A DNA stretch of 34,387 bases from Comamonadaceae bacterium (GTDB taxonomy: Bacteria > Pseudomonadota > Gammaproteobacteria > Burkholderiales > Burkholderiaceae_C). The position numbers and the translations under genes are program-made. The notes beneath the pieces were generated by a model. That model saw only the letters and a program-made list of their open reading frames with translations. It had not been told where the DNA came from and searched no databases. Positions within the stretch are counted from its first letter, which is position 1; every line of letters begins with the position of its first letter. The stretch lies in NCBI GenBank assembly GCA_947451995.1, contig CANGCI010000003.1:1-34387 (forward strand). Reading direction: 5' to 3'. This document shows, one piece after another, positions 14,621 through 22,765 of the stretch.

Positions 14621-15815
14621 AGCATTGGCTGGCATTCGTGTCTTAGACCTCACCAGTGTTGTGGTGGGTCCTGTTTGCACATGGCGCTTGGGGCAATACG
14701 GCGCAGAAATCATCAAAGTAGAAAATCCTGAAGGCGACCTGATGCGTGGACTGGGTGGCCAATCCCCTACTGGCCAGCACTCTGGCGCCTACTTGCACTT
14801 GAACCGAGGAAAACGCAACATTTGCCTCGACCTCAAAAAAGAAGGTGCGATGGAGGTCATGAATCGTTTGATCGAATCAGCTGATGTGATTGTGGCCAAC
14901 ATGCGGCCACAAGCTTTGAAAAAATTGGGTATTGATTCAGAAACAGTTCGAAACAAATACCCTAACAAAATTTACTGTTTGATCACAGGCTACGGCACTG
15001 ACGGCCCCTACGCAGGTATGCCTACATACGATAGTGTGGTCCAAGGTGTAACAGGAATGGCTGGCTTGTTTTTACAACGCGATGGTCAGCCCAACTACGT
15101 CCCGATGCTGATTTGCGATCACGTGGCCGGTGAAATTTCTGCGGGTGCTATTTTGGCGGCCATTGCCGAGAGAAATGTAAGCGGCAAAGGTTGCAGCATT
15201 GAAGTGCCTATGTTCGAAACCATGGCCACATTTGTTTTGCAAGAACACTTAGCAGCACAAAGTTTTGATCCGCCTGTTGGCCCTGTTGGTGATTTGCGCT
15301 TATTGAGTCCGCACAACAAACCTGTTCAAACTGGTGATGGTTGGATTTCATTTACGGTCAATACAGACCCGCAAGTGCGCGCGTTTTTGACAGTGACAGG
15401 ACGAAATGACTTGCTCAGCGATGAGCGTTTTAACTCTGTTGCTGCACGCGCTACTAACGTGAAAGAATGGTTTGCCATTCGTGGTGCGCCACTGACACAT
15501 AAATCAACGCAAGAATGGCTTGACTTACTCCAGTCGGCAGACATCGCAGCACAAGCTTGCCACACGCTGGCAACACTTCCGAACGACAAACACCTCAAGG
15601 CTGTGGGCTTGATTCAGTATGAAGATCACCCAACGGAGGGTAAGACTGCAGCCATTCGATCATCTATCAAAGTTGACAGTGCGCATCCTCAACTTCGGGA
15701 ACCATCGCAACCCAAAGGTTGGGAAACACGCAAATTATTAGAAGAAATGGGCTACTCAACGGATGAAGTGGCAGTACTCTTTGCAAAAGGTTCTGCAGTG
15801 ACTGCTGCTATTTAA
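14610..15815 (+). CDS. CaiB/BaiF family III CoA-transferase
   Basis: A 401-residue family III CoA-transferase. The N-terminal GIRVLDLTSVVVGPVCTWRL, EIIKVENPEGD and LNRGKRNICLDL, then GYGTDGPYAGMPTYD, are classic. The catalytic Asp that forms the acyl-anhydride with CoA is probably Asp170 in ICDHVAGE. The family moves CoA between carboxylic acids in the cytoplasm. The gene starts inside the end of the hydratase gene. Together they would activate a carboxylate to its CoA ester and hydrate the enoyl-CoA; the order and substrate are inferred. Confidence 0.93.
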   Translation: MTFKALAGIRVLDLTSVVVGPVCTWRLGQYGAEIIKVENPEGDLMRGLGGQSPTGQHSGAYLHLNRGKRNICLDLKKEGAMEVMNRLIESADVIVANMRPQALKKLGIDSETVRNKYPNKIYCLITGYGTDGPYAGMPTYDSVVQGVTGMAGLFLQRDGQPNYVPMLICDHVAGEISAGAILAAIAERNVSGKGCSIEVPMFETMATFVLQEHLAAQSFDPPVGPVGDLRLLSPHNKPVQTGDGWISFTVNTDPQVRAFLTVTGRNDLLSDERFNSVAARATNVKEWFAIRGAPLTHKSTQEWLDLLQSADIAAQACHTLATLPNDKHLKAVGLIQYEDHPTEGKTAAIRSSIKVDSAHPQLREPSQPKGWETRKLLEEMGYSTDEVAVLFAKGSAVTAAI

Positions 15816-15834
15816 TTGTTAGCTCAATAACCGG

Positions 15835-16653
15835 CTAGGCGAAGGGCGAACTTTTGGCAGTTCCGCCCACTTTGGACGAGACTGCACGTGCCGCTAGGCC
15901 CAATGCCGCGGTTACTTCTGGAATAGATTTCCGTTGATTTTGATCAATGCGCTCTGCATAAGGCACAGTCAAAGCAGCGAGCGCTCTTCCTTGTGTATCC
16001 AAAATGGGAAAACTAACAGCATACAAACCACGCACTTGCACGCTTGGGATAGATTCGAAACCAACTTTTCGAATCGTCTCCAAAATGGTATTGATCTGAG
16101 GGTCAGAGTGCTCGGGGCGTCTTTGCACCGACTCTTCAAGCCATAGCTTAGAAGTTTCTGGTGTTTGAAAAGCCACAAGAACTCGTCCAGATGCAGAGAT
16201 AAGGACATCTAACTCTGAACCAGTACGCACACTGAATCCCATGCCACTAGGCGCATCCACTTTAGCCAAGACCAATTGTTTGCCTTGAGAATAAACGGTC
16301 AAATGGCAAGACTGATCTAAATCTTTGGCCAGTCTTTGCATGACTGGCAATGCTTCGGCCAACAAACGCTGCGTGGGGGGACTAATATGCGCCAACTCGA
16401 AGAGCTTGGTTGTAATAGCGTATGAGTTTTCATCAACTTGCGAAACATAGTTGCGATCGACCAAGCAATTCACCATTCGGTAAATTTCACTGACGCTTCT
16501 ATCAAGGCTTTTTGCTATCTCTTTTTGGCTTAAAGCGCGGTCACTTTTGCAAAGCATTTCAAGAATATCAAGACCTTTTTCTAGCGCCGGTGCGGAGTAA
16601 ACCCTACGTTCTGATTCACCCGCGTCATCTTGAGTCTTCAATTGTTTAGCCAT
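15835..16653 (-). CDS. IclR-family transcriptional regulator
   Basis: A 272-residue IclR regulator. The N-terminal winged helix-turn-helix is clear (LDILEMLCKSDRALSQKEIA, then SLDRSVSEIYRMVNCLVD). The C-terminal effector domain includes DQSCHLTVYSQGK, ISASGRVLVAF and GLYAVSFPILD. The ATG at 16653 with GGTGA upstream is preferred over the in-frame TTG at 16674. It converges on the CoA-transferase gene and probably controls the divergent promoters at 13522-13753. Confidence 0.93.
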   Translation of the reverse strand: MAKQLKTQDDAGESERRVYSAPALEKGLDILEMLCKSDRALSQKEIAKSLDRSVSEIYRMVNCLVDRNYVSQVDENSYAITTKLFELAHISPPTQRLLAEALPVMQRLAKDLDQSCHLTVYSQGKQLVLAKVDAPSGMGFSVRTGSELDVLISASGRVLVAFQTPETSKLWLEESVQRRPEHSDPQINTILETIRKVGFESIPSVQVRGLYAVSFPILDTQGRALAALTVPYAERIDQNQRKSIPEVTAALGLAARAVSSKVGGTAKSSPFA

Positions 16654-16736
16654 TCTGAATTCACCAATAAACAAGTTTTTTTACTGGAGCAATCATAACG
16701 GGCTGGACAGCGGCTTCAAGCTCTAACGGTTCTCCC

Positions 16737-16770
16737 AAAACAAAACCCCCGACATTTCTGAAGGGGGTTT
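16737..16770 (-). terminator. Rho-independent terminator of tRNA-Ile2
   Basis: On the minus strand AAACCCCC pairs with GGGGGTTT across a 12-nt loop, followed by TTTTGTTTTGGG. It begins 7 bp past the tRNA CCA end and would stop tRNA transcription before the IclR gene. It belongs to module 4 if the insertion point is the tRNA 3' end. Confidence 0.85.
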
Positions 16771-16777
16771 GATGTAT

Positions 16778-16854
16778 TGGTGGGCCCACCAGGACTTGAA
16801 CCTGGGACCAAAGGATTATGAGTCCTCTGCTCTAACCAACTGAGCTATAGGCCC
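16778..16854 (-). tRNA. ileX: tRNA-Ile2 (anticodon CAU, lysidine type)
   Basis: A complete 77-nt cloverleaf with encoded CCA: acceptor GGGCCTA paired with TGGGCCC, D-arm GCTC/GAGC, anticodon loop CTCATAA, T-arm CCAGG-TTCAAGT-CCTGG. The CAU anticodon could mean Met, but acceptor pairs C4-G69 and C5-G68 are the pairs TilS uses in E. coli to pick tRNA-Ile2 for lysidine modification, and the arm sequences resemble tRNA-Ile2. Its last 45 bp, from C32 to CCA, are the repeated integration core of the array. It lies 53 bp downstream of the MBL-fold gene on the same strand. Confidence 0.9.
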
Positions 16855-16864
16855 TTGGGCGCTG

Positions 16865-16870
16865 ATTGTA
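16865..16870 (-). promoter_or_regulatory. Candidate -10 box of tRNA-Ile2
   Basis: TACAAT on the minus strand lies 10 bp upstream of the tRNA 5' end. No convincing -35 element is seen at 17 bp, and transcription from the upstream MBL-fold gene could also enter the tRNA. Confidence 0.35.
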
Positions 16871-16907
16871 CTTTGCCCAAAAGCCTCTCTTAGAGCGTCA
16901 GCGGCCT

Positions 16908-17873
16908 TTATGCCGCAACCGGCTTGAACTGATACCCGTTGCCACTGACTTCCATCGTGCCAAACGCTGGGAAGGGGAAGTGGAAACCACCGGCCATCAT
17001 TTTGTCTTTGACCAGCATGTCAAAGATGCGGCGGCGTGACATGCGTGCCATGGCGGGGTTCATGTCAAACAACACAGACCAATCTGGCGCACGTGCAAAC
17101 AAGGATGGCACGTTGGTGATGTCGGCCACGTAGGCAAACGACTGACCTTCTGAATCCATGCGGAACAAGGTGTGACCCGGTGTATGACCGAACGCAGCCA
17201 CGGATGTAATGCCTGGCGCCACAACAGCACCCGATTCAAACTTGACCAACTGATCGCCACCCAAATTGCCCAATGCACGGCGCACGCCCATGAAGGCGCC
17301 TTTCATGGCGGGGGGTGCAGCTTCCATGCGCGCATCGTCCATCCAGAATGCATGCTCTGTGGCGGGCACGTGGACACGCGCGTTGGGGTACACCAGTTCG
17401 CCGGCTTTGTTGCGCAAACCGTTGATGTGATCACCATGGTAGTGGCTCAACACCACGTTGTTGATGTCGTTGGGTTTCAAGCCCACAGCTGCCAAGTTGG
17501 CGGCCAGTTTGCCTGTAGTCGGCGGGCCGTTGTCGGCAAAGCCGGTGTCAAACAAGTAGCGTTGATCGCCATTGATCAACAAGAAGGGGGTGTAAGGCAC
17601 ATCGATGTAATCGGTGGGCAGGTTTTGGCTGGCCAGCAAGGCTTTGACTTGCTCGAGGGGAGCATTGGTCACAAACTCTTCGCCCAGTGGACGGCGCACG
17701 GCACCATCGTTCAAGGCGATGATTTCCATCTTGCCTAGCTTCATGCGCTTGTGGCCAACGGCAGGCAGGTCGGGCAAGCCGAAGTTGGGGGCCGACTGTG
17801 ACCACACCGATGAGAAAGTAAGAGCGGATGCGCCGGCAATGCCAGCACCCAAAAACAAGCGTCTGTCCAACAT
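16908..17873 (-). CDS. Exported metallo-beta-lactamase-fold hydrolase
   Basis: A 321-residue MBL-fold protein. The N-terminus (MLDRRLFLGAGIAGASALTF) looks like a signal peptide with a twin-arginine-like start, so a periplasmic location is likely. Metal ligands are LSHYHGDHINGL (HxHxDH), GHTPGHT and the Asp in VADITNV, with a last His near GGFHFPFP. Such proteins include lactonases and other hydrolases; the substrate is not evident. It is the last protein gene before tRNA-Ile2 and may be the ancestral neighbour of the integration site. Confidence 0.9.
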   Translation of the reverse strand: MLDRRLFLGAGIAGASALTFSSVWSQSAPNFGLPDLPAVGHKRMKLGKMEIIALNDGAVRRPLGEEFVTNAPLEQVKALLASQNLPTDYIDVPYTPFLLINGDQRYLFDTGFADNGPPTTGKLAANLAAVGLKPNDINNVVLSHYHGDHINGLRNKAGELVYPNARVHVPATEHAFWMDDARMEAAPPAMKGAFMGVRRALGNLGGDQLVKFESGAVVAPGITSVAAFGHTPGHTLFRMDSEGQSFAYVADITNVPSLFARAPDWSVLFDMNPAMARMSRRRIFDMLVKDKMMAGGFHFPFPAFGTMEVSGNGYQFKPVAA

Positions 17874-17969
17874 GATGAGGTCTCCTCAGTTTTATCAAAC
17901 GTCAATATACCAATGGCGTTCTAGAGCACGCACCGCTCTTTCAGAATATCCCTTCCAGGGGTATGACAC

Positions 17970-18257
17970 TCACAAGCCCTGAACGGCCACCAATCTGGCG
18001 CGGCTGCATTCATCGCGAATGCTTTTAAGGCCCTGGTAGATGGGCCCGTTGTAAAAGCTTTCAAACGCGGCAATGTCGGGAAATTCCAAAATGACGATGC
18101 GCCTAGGCTCCCAATCGCCTTCGTAAACACGATGCTCGCCGGCACGCGCCAAGTACTTGCCACCTGCAGCTTCTAAGGCAGGCTTGACGCCCGCCATGAA
18201 TTCTTGGTAGCGGGTTAAGTCAAAAATTTCCACGTCAAAAATCACATAAGCGCTCAT
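17970..18257 (-). CDS. DUF1330 family protein
   Basis: A 95-residue ferredoxin-fold-like protein with the DUF1330 pattern: YVIFDVEIFDLTRYQEFMAG, AGGKYLARAGEH, then PRRIVILEFPDIAAFESFYN and YQGLKSIR. Related small proteins are dimeric alpha-beta-barrel proteins of unknown role. It precedes the MBL-fold gene by 96 bp on the same strand. An ATG at 18257 with GGAGAC upstream supports the start. Confidence 0.9.
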   Translation of the reverse strand: MSAYVIFDVEIFDLTRYQEFMAGVKPALEAAGGKYLARAGEHRVYEGDWEPRRIVILEFPDIAAFESFYNGPIYQGLKSIRDECSRARLVAVQGL

Positions 18258-18282
18258 GCGGTCTCCTTGTGTTTAATCAGCT

Positions 18283-18621
18283 TTATGTCTGTGTCATTTC
18301 AATGCATCCTTGATTCTGGTTGATCAAGACGTCATGAATTAAAGGCTGTTGATCCAATAAGATTTTCAAAATTGCAGATCGCGATGGATGCGTTGTTTTG
18401 ATCCAAATGACATTGGGCGGATGTCCTTTAATCAAGGACAGTTCTTCAAAATCTGCATCTTGCGTGACGATCACAAAATCGTTTGATTTGGCATATTCCC
18501 AAATTTGAACATCGCTTGCAGCTTCCAACCCCACCAACACAACTTGTGTGGATTCTGGGTAAGCCGTCAACAAAAAAGGAACTAGTCTTCTAGACAGGTT
18601 CTCATCTAGCAACAGCTTCAT
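18283..18621 (-). CDS. DUF5615 PIN-like toxin
   Basis: A 112-residue PIN-like protein of the DUF5615/Mut7-C group. LLLDENLSRRL (Asp6, Glu7) and the VTQDADFEELS segment supply acidic residues of the presumed nuclease site. The family is regularly paired with DUF433 antitoxins as a VapBC-like module. The start codon shares one base with the antitoxin stop (TGATG), so translation is coupled. The RNase activity is predicted, not proven, for most members. Confidence 0.88.
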   Translation of the reverse strand: MKLLLDENLSRRLVPFLLTAYPESTQVVLVGLEAASDVQIWEYAKSNDFVIVTQDADFEELSLIKGHPPNVIWIKTTHPSRSAILKILLDQQPLIHDVLINQNQGCIEMTQT

Positions 18622-18836
18622 CAGACTGCAACTGAATAAACTTTGCGCTCGCGATCGGCTGCAAAAGAGAGTGCAGCCAAGATGTCTTCTGGTTCTAACT
18701 CGGGAAAGTCTTCGAGGATTTCTTGTTGCGAGGCACCTTGTGACAGCTGCGACAAGATGTCATAAACCGTGATGCGCAACCCACGAATACATGGTTTACC
18801 ACCACGTTTGCCTGGTTCTAGAGTGATTCTGTTCAT
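18621..18836 (-). CDS. DUF433 antitoxin
   Basis: A 71-residue DUF433 protein: GKRGGKPCIRGLRITVYDIL, then the segment LEDFPELEPEDILAALSFAADRE. These small helix-turn-helix proteins are the antitoxins of DUF5615 PIN-like toxins. Antitoxin-first order with a 1-bp overlap is typical. GG-rich sequence (AAAGGG) lies upstream of the ATG. Its start is about 100 bp from the LexA box that serves umuDC in the other direction, so it may share SOS control. Confidence 0.9.
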   Translation of the reverse strand: MNRITLEPGKRGGKPCIRGLRITVYDILSQLSQGASQQEILEDFPELEPEDILAALSFAADRERKVYSVAV

Positions 18837-18934
18837 CTAGCGCCCTTTCTTCGTTGGGATTGGATGGATTGACTTTGTAAAACCTCGAGTTGCCATTGTA
18901 GGTCTGGCAACTTGCGAAGTGGTATTTTGCTGAC

Positions 18935-18958
18935 TATACTGTATTTTTATACAGTATA
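18935..18958. promoter_or_regulatory. LexA (SOS) box
   Basis: A 24-bp perfect palindrome with 10-bp arms around TTTT contains CTGT-N8-ACAG. It is almost the full E. coli consensus TACTGTATATATATACAGTA. It ends 8 bp before the umuD start codon and lies 98 bp from the divergent antitoxin start. Confidence 0.95.
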
Positions 18959-18966
18959 TTTGCAGC

Positions 18967-19407
18967 ATGCCTACAACTGCTTTCATCACACCTAAGCCAA
19001 TAAACCCCTCCGCCCCCAAGCTGTGGCTCAACATGTGCGCCTGGAAAGTGCCCGCTGGCTTTCCCTCGCCCGCTGCCGACCACACCCAAAAACGCATTGA
19101 CCTCAACGACCACCTCATTCGCAACAAAGAGGCCACGTTCATTTTCAAAGTGAAGGGCGACTCGATGGTGGGTGCCGGCATTTACGAAGGCGATGCCTTG
19201 GTGATTGACCGCTCGATTGAAGCCAAACACAACAACATTGTGTTGGCCGTGCTCAACAACGAGTTCACCGTGAAGCGTTTGTACAAGCGCGGTGGCGTGG
19301 TGAAGTTGGTGGCCGAGAACAATTTGTACCCGCCCATTGTGGTGAAGAGCGGCGAGGAGCTCAGCGTTTGGGGCGTGGTCACTTACAACTTGCACAAGCT
19401 GTATTGA
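18967..19407 (+). CDS. umuD: UmuD, self-cleaving subunit of DNA polymerase V
   Basis: A 146-residue S24-family protein. The Ser-Lys dyad is Ser66 (KGDSMVGAGI) and Lys103 (FTVKRLY). The autocleavage site is Ala30-Gly31 in PAGFPSPAADH, in the position of Cys24-Gly25 of E. coli UmuD. RecA-stimulated cleavage would give UmuD', which joins UmuC for translesion synthesis. It lies 27 bp before umuC and directly after a near-consensus LexA box. No clear Shine-Dalgarno precedes the ATG. Confidence 0.95.
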   Translation: MPTTAFITPKPINPSAPKLWLNMCAWKVPAGFPSPAADHTQKRIDLNDHLIRNKEATFIFKVKGDSMVGAGIYEGDALVIDRSIEAKHNNIVLAVLNNEFTVKRLYKRGGVVKLVAENNLYPPIVVKSGEELSVWGVVTYNLHKLY

Positions 19408-19434
19408 CACCTCATCAACCTGTCGTGCATCGCT

Positions 19435-20718
19435 ATGAGTTCTGCCCCACAAGCACCCGTTCAACAACTGGCCCTGGTGGATTGCAACAACTTCTACGTC
19501 AGTTGCGAACGGCTGTTCCGCCCCGACCTGCGCAACGTGCCCGTGGTGGTGCTGTCCAACAACGATGGTTGCGTGGTGTCGCGCTCCAACGAGGCCAAGG
19601 CTTTGGGTGTGCGCATGGGCCAGCCCTGGTTTGAGTGCAAAGCTTTGGTGGCCGAGCACGGTGTGTTTGCACTCAGCAGCAACTACGCCTTGTACGCCGA
19701 CTTGTCCAACCGCGTGATGCAAATTTTGAGCGAGTACTCGCCGCGCTCGGAGGTGTATTCCATTGACGAATGTTTTGTCGACCTCACCGGCACACCCAAC
19801 TTGCGCGAGGTGAGTTACGCCATGCGCCAGCGCGTGGTGCAGTGGACAGGCATACCGGTGTGCGTGGGCATTGGGCCCACCAAAACACTGGCCAAGCTGG
19901 CCAACCATGTGGCCAAGAAGCATCCACGCTCGCAAGGCGTTTTCAATTTCAACGCGCTCACTGAAGCGCAAAAAGACAAGCTGCTCACACAATTGCCTGT
20001 GGAAGAAGTGTGGGGCGTGGGCCGCAAGCTCACCAAGCGTTTGGCCGAGTACAACATTCACACGGTGCAAGATTTGAAAGTTGCACACACGCCCACACTG
20101 CGCGCCGACTTTGGCGTGGTGATCGAAAAAACACAACGTGAGTTACAAGAAGTTCCGTGCGTCGATTTGCAAGAAATCACACCCGACAAACAGCAAATCA
20201 TTTCCAGCCGATCGTTTGGCAACATGGTCACCGAACTACCTGTTTTAAAAGATGCCTTGTCGACGTTTGTGGCCAACGCCTGCGCCAAACTGCGCGCGCA
20301 AAACAGCCAGGCGGCCGTCATTCAAGCGTTCTTGCACACCAACCGGTTTAGAAAAGACTTGCCGCAGTACTCGCCCAGCTTGGCCGTGCCACTGCCCTAC
20401 CCCACCAACGACAGCTTGGTGATTTTCAGATGGGTGGACGCGCTCTGTGAGCGCATGTACAAGCCCGAATACCAATACAAAAAAGCCGGCATTGTATTGA
20501 GCGACATCAGCCCCGTCACGCACTACCAAGGCGACTTGCTCGAAGAGCCTGCGCCCGCGCAAGGCACGCTCATGCAAACCCTGGATGCCCTGAACCAACG
20601 CTTTGGCAGGGGCGCAGTGAAGGTGTCCACGCAAGGCGCCTACAGCGGGTGGCAAATGCGGCAAGAAAGAAGGTCACCCAACTACACCACCGATTGGACC
20701 GAGGTGCCGGTGGTCTAG
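19435..20718 (+). CDS. umuC: UmuC, Y-family DNA polymerase V catalytic subunit
   Basis: A 427-residue Y-family polymerase, usual length. Catalytic acids are visible: Asp16 in [16 protein letters not shown], and Asp111/Glu112 in [30 protein letters not shown] is the DNA-binding helix-hairpin region, and the little-finger domain and C-terminal tail follow. With UmuD' it copies damaged templates during the SOS response. It forms an operon with umuD. Confidence 0.96.
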   Translation: MSSAPQAPVQQLALVDCNNFYVSCERLFRPDLRNVPVVVLSNNDGCVVSRSNEAKALGVRMGQPWFECKALVAEHGVFALSSNYALYADLSNRVMQILSEYSPRSEVYSIDECFVDLTGTPNLREVSYAMRQRVVQWTGIPVCVGIGPTKTLAKLANHVAKKHPRSQGVFNFNALTEAQKDKLLTQLPVEEVWGVGRKLTKRLAEYNIHTVQDLKVAHTPTLRADFGVVIEKTQRELQEVPCVDLQEITPDKQQIISSRSFGNMVTELPVLKDALSTFVANACAKLRAQNSQAAVIQAFLHTNRFRKDLPQYSPSLAVPLPYPTNDSLVIFRWVDALCERMYKPEYQYKKAGIVLSDISPVTHYQGDLLEEPAPAQGTLMQTLDALNQRFGRGAVKVSTQGAYSGWQMRQERRSPNYTTDWTEVPVV

Positions 20719-20748
20719 AATGAATTTTTCGTCACTGAAAACACCACC

Positions 20749-21684
20749 ATGTCCACGTTGCCCGCCACTGCCATCGTTCGAGAAGTCGGTCTGCGCGACG
20801 GTCTGCAAAGCATTCAAACCATTTTGCCCACAGCGCAAAAAATAGAATGGATTCAACAGGCCTACGCCGCCGGTCAACGTGAAATTGAAGTGGGCTCTTT
20901 CGTGCCGCCCAAACTCATGCCGCAACTGGCAGACACTTGGGGCGTGCTGGCCTTTGCCAAAACACTGCCCGGCCTCACGGCCTCTGTGCTCATCCCCAAT
21001 TTGAAAGGTGCCGAACGCGCATTGGAAGGCGATGCAGACCTGATGGTCTTGCCTTTGTCGGCCAGCCATGCACACAGCTTGGCCAACTTGCGCAAAACGC
21101 CCGATGAAGTGGTGCAAGAGCTGGCGCGCATTCGCGCCGCACGCGACGCCTCTGGCAAGAAGACCCTCATTGAAGGTGGCGTGGGCACGGCATTTGGTTG
21201 TACCTTGCAAGGCGAAGTGAAAGTCCAAGAAGTGCTGCGCCTCATGCAGGCCTTGTTAGACGCTGGCGCAGACCGCGTGAGTTTGGCCGACACCGTAGGC
21301 TATGCCGACCCGCACTCGGTCAGTGTGCTGGTAGAAAAAGCCTTGCGCATCGCTGGCAACAAACTCTGCTGCGGCCACTTTCACGACACCCGTGGCTTGG
21401 CACTGGCCAACGCCTATGCCACCCTCAGCTTGGGCATTCAACGCTTTGATGCGTCGCTCGCCGGCATTGGCGGCTGCCCGCACGCACCGGGCGCCAGTGG
21501 CAATGCCGCCACCGAAGACTTGGCCTTCATGCTGGAAGCTTCCGGCGTGAAGACAGGTATCGACATTCCCAAACTGTTGGCCTTGCGCCAGCAAGTGGCT
21601 GGATGGCTGACAGGGGAACAAACCAATGGCACTTTGTGGCGCGCTGGCTTACCCAAAAATTTCAAAGGAGTACTTCATGGCTGA
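20749..21684 (+). CDS. mvaB: Hydroxymethylglutaryl-CoA lyase
   Basis: A 311-residue HMGL-like TIM-barrel enzyme. [11 protein letters not shown] carries the catalytic Arg and metal Asp, [13 protein letters not shown] the metal His pair, and [19 protein letters not shown] the active-site Cys loop. It splits HMG-CoA into acetoacetate and acetyl-CoA at the end of leucine breakdown. It overlaps the HPPD gene by 8 bp, which joins leucine and tyrosine degradation in one transcript. No strong Shine-Dalgarno precedes the ATG. Confidence 0.95.
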   Translation: MSTLPATAIVREVGLRDGLQSIQTILPTAQKIEWIQQAYAAGQREIEVGSFVPPKLMPQLADTWGVLAFAKTLPGLTASVLIPNLKGAERALEGDADLMVLPLSASHAHSLANLRKTPDEVVQELARIRAARDASGKKTLIEGGVGTAFGCTLQGEVKVQEVLRLMQALLDAGADRVSLADTVGYADPHSVSVLVEKALRIAGNKLCCGHFHDTRGLALANAYATLSLGIQRFDASLAGIGGCPHAPGASGNAATEDLAFMLEASGVKTGIDIPKLLALRQQVAGWLTGEQTNGTLWRAGLPKNFKGVLHG

Positions 21685-22756
21685 TTTGTTTGAAAACCCA
21701 ATGGGTTTGTGCGGTTTCGAGTTCGTAGAGTTTGCATCTCCTGTCGCGGGTGTCATCGAGCCCTTGTTTGAAAAAATGGGCTTTTCTTTGGTGGCCAAAC
21801 ACCGCTCCAAAGACGTGGTGCTGTACCGCCAAGGCGATATCAATTTCATTGTCAACCGCGAGCCCAGAAGCTTGGCGGGCTACTTTGCGGCAGAGCATGG
21901 TCCTTGCGCGTGCGCGCTGGCGTTTCGGGTCAAAGACTCGCACAAAGCCTACGCTCGTGCGCTAGACATGGGCGCGCAACCCGTCGAGGTACCGACAGGG
22001 CCAATGGAGTTAAGACTGCCCGCCATCAAAGGCATCGGCGGTGCGCCTCTGTATTTGATCGATCGTTACGAAGACGGCCGAAGCATTTACGACATCGACT
22101 TTGAATTCATTGAAGGTGCAGACCGCCACCCCGTAGGCCATGGCTTCAAAATCATCGACCACCTCACCCACAATGTGTACAAGGGTCGCATGGCGTTTTG
22201 GGGCGCTTTTTACGAGAAGATTTTCAACTTCCGAGAAATTCGCTACTTCGATATCAAAGGCACACACACGGGTCTGACCAGCCGAGCCATGACGGCACCC
22301 GATGGCCTCATTCGCATTCCTTTGAACGAAGAATCTGGCAAAAATGGCGGGCAAATTGAAGAGTATTTGATGCAGTTCAACGGAGAAGGCATTCAGCACA
22401 TTGCTTTGCGCACAGACGATCTAATGAAAAGCGTTGACGCGCTGCAAATGGCCGGCATTCCACTCATGACAGCGCCCAACGACATCTACTACGAGATGCT
22501 AGAAGATCGCCTCAAAGGCCATGGCGAACCAGTGGCAGAATTACAGGCACGCGGTATCTTGTTGGACGGCTCCACCGCCAATGGCGAAAAGCGTTTGTTG
22601 TTGCAAATCTTCTCGCAAACTTTGTTGGGCCCCGTGTTTTTTGAATTCATCCAGCGCAAAGCCGACGAAGGCTTTGGCGAAGGCAACTTCAAAGCATTGT
22701 TTGAGTCCTTAGAACGTGATCAAATTAGACGTGGCGCCATTCAAGTCGACGCCTAA
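21677..22756 (+). CDS. hppD: 4-Hydroxyphenylpyruvate dioxygenase
   Basis: A 359-residue HPPD with two VOC domains. The iron ligands are His162 (IDHLTHNV), His241 ([14 protein letters not shown]) and Glu323 ([11 protein letters not shown]). It converts 4-hydroxyphenylpyruvate to homogentisate in tyrosine breakdown. The ATG at 21677 is chosen because AAAGGAG lies upstream, inside the end of mvaB. The VOC gene follows after 9 bp. No homogentisate dioxygenase is in the window. Confidence 0.95.
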   Translation: MADLFENPMGLCGFEFVEFASPVAGVIEPLFEKMGFSLVAKHRSKDVVLYRQGDINFIVNREPRSLAGYFAAEHGPCACALAFRVKDSHKAYARALDMGAQPVEVPTGPMELRLPAIKGIGGAPLYLIDRYEDGRSIYDIDFEFIEGADRHPVGHGFKIIDHLTHNVYKGRMAFWGAFYEKIFNFREIRYFDIKGTHTGLTSRAMTAPDGLIRIPLNEESGKNGGQIEEYLMQFNGEGIQHIALRTDDLMKSVDALQMAGIPLMTAPNDIYYEMLEDRLKGHGEPVAELQARGILLDGSTANGEKRLLLQIFSQTLLGPVFFEFIQRKADEGFGEGNFKALFESLERDQIRRGAIQVDA

Positions 22757-22765
22757 AGGAATGTC

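Larger units (their letters stand above)
8217..16777. mobile_element. Integration module 4 (TRAP transporter and CoA-dependent catabolic cargo)
   Basis: About 8.6 kb between copy D and the intact tRNA-Ile2 gene. By tRNA-integration logic this is the most recent insertion. It carries one self-contained catabolic unit: a minus-strand operon of five genes, a divergent two-gene plus-strand operon and an IclR regulator. A terminator sits at the tRNA-proximal end. There is no integrase. Boundaries are inferred. Confidence 0.55.

Noticed and set aside
16778-16854. Elongator tRNA-Met for the CAU tRNA
   Set aside because: The acceptor pairs C4-G69 and C5-G68 match the TilS determinants of tRNA-Ile2. 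Not fully excluded without comparing all CAU tRNAs of the genome.
18934-20136. Long minus-strand frame opposite umuD and umuC
   Set aside because: The composition (His- and Gln-rich, no motif) is what the complement of GC-rich coding sequence gives. umuDC on the other strand is certain.
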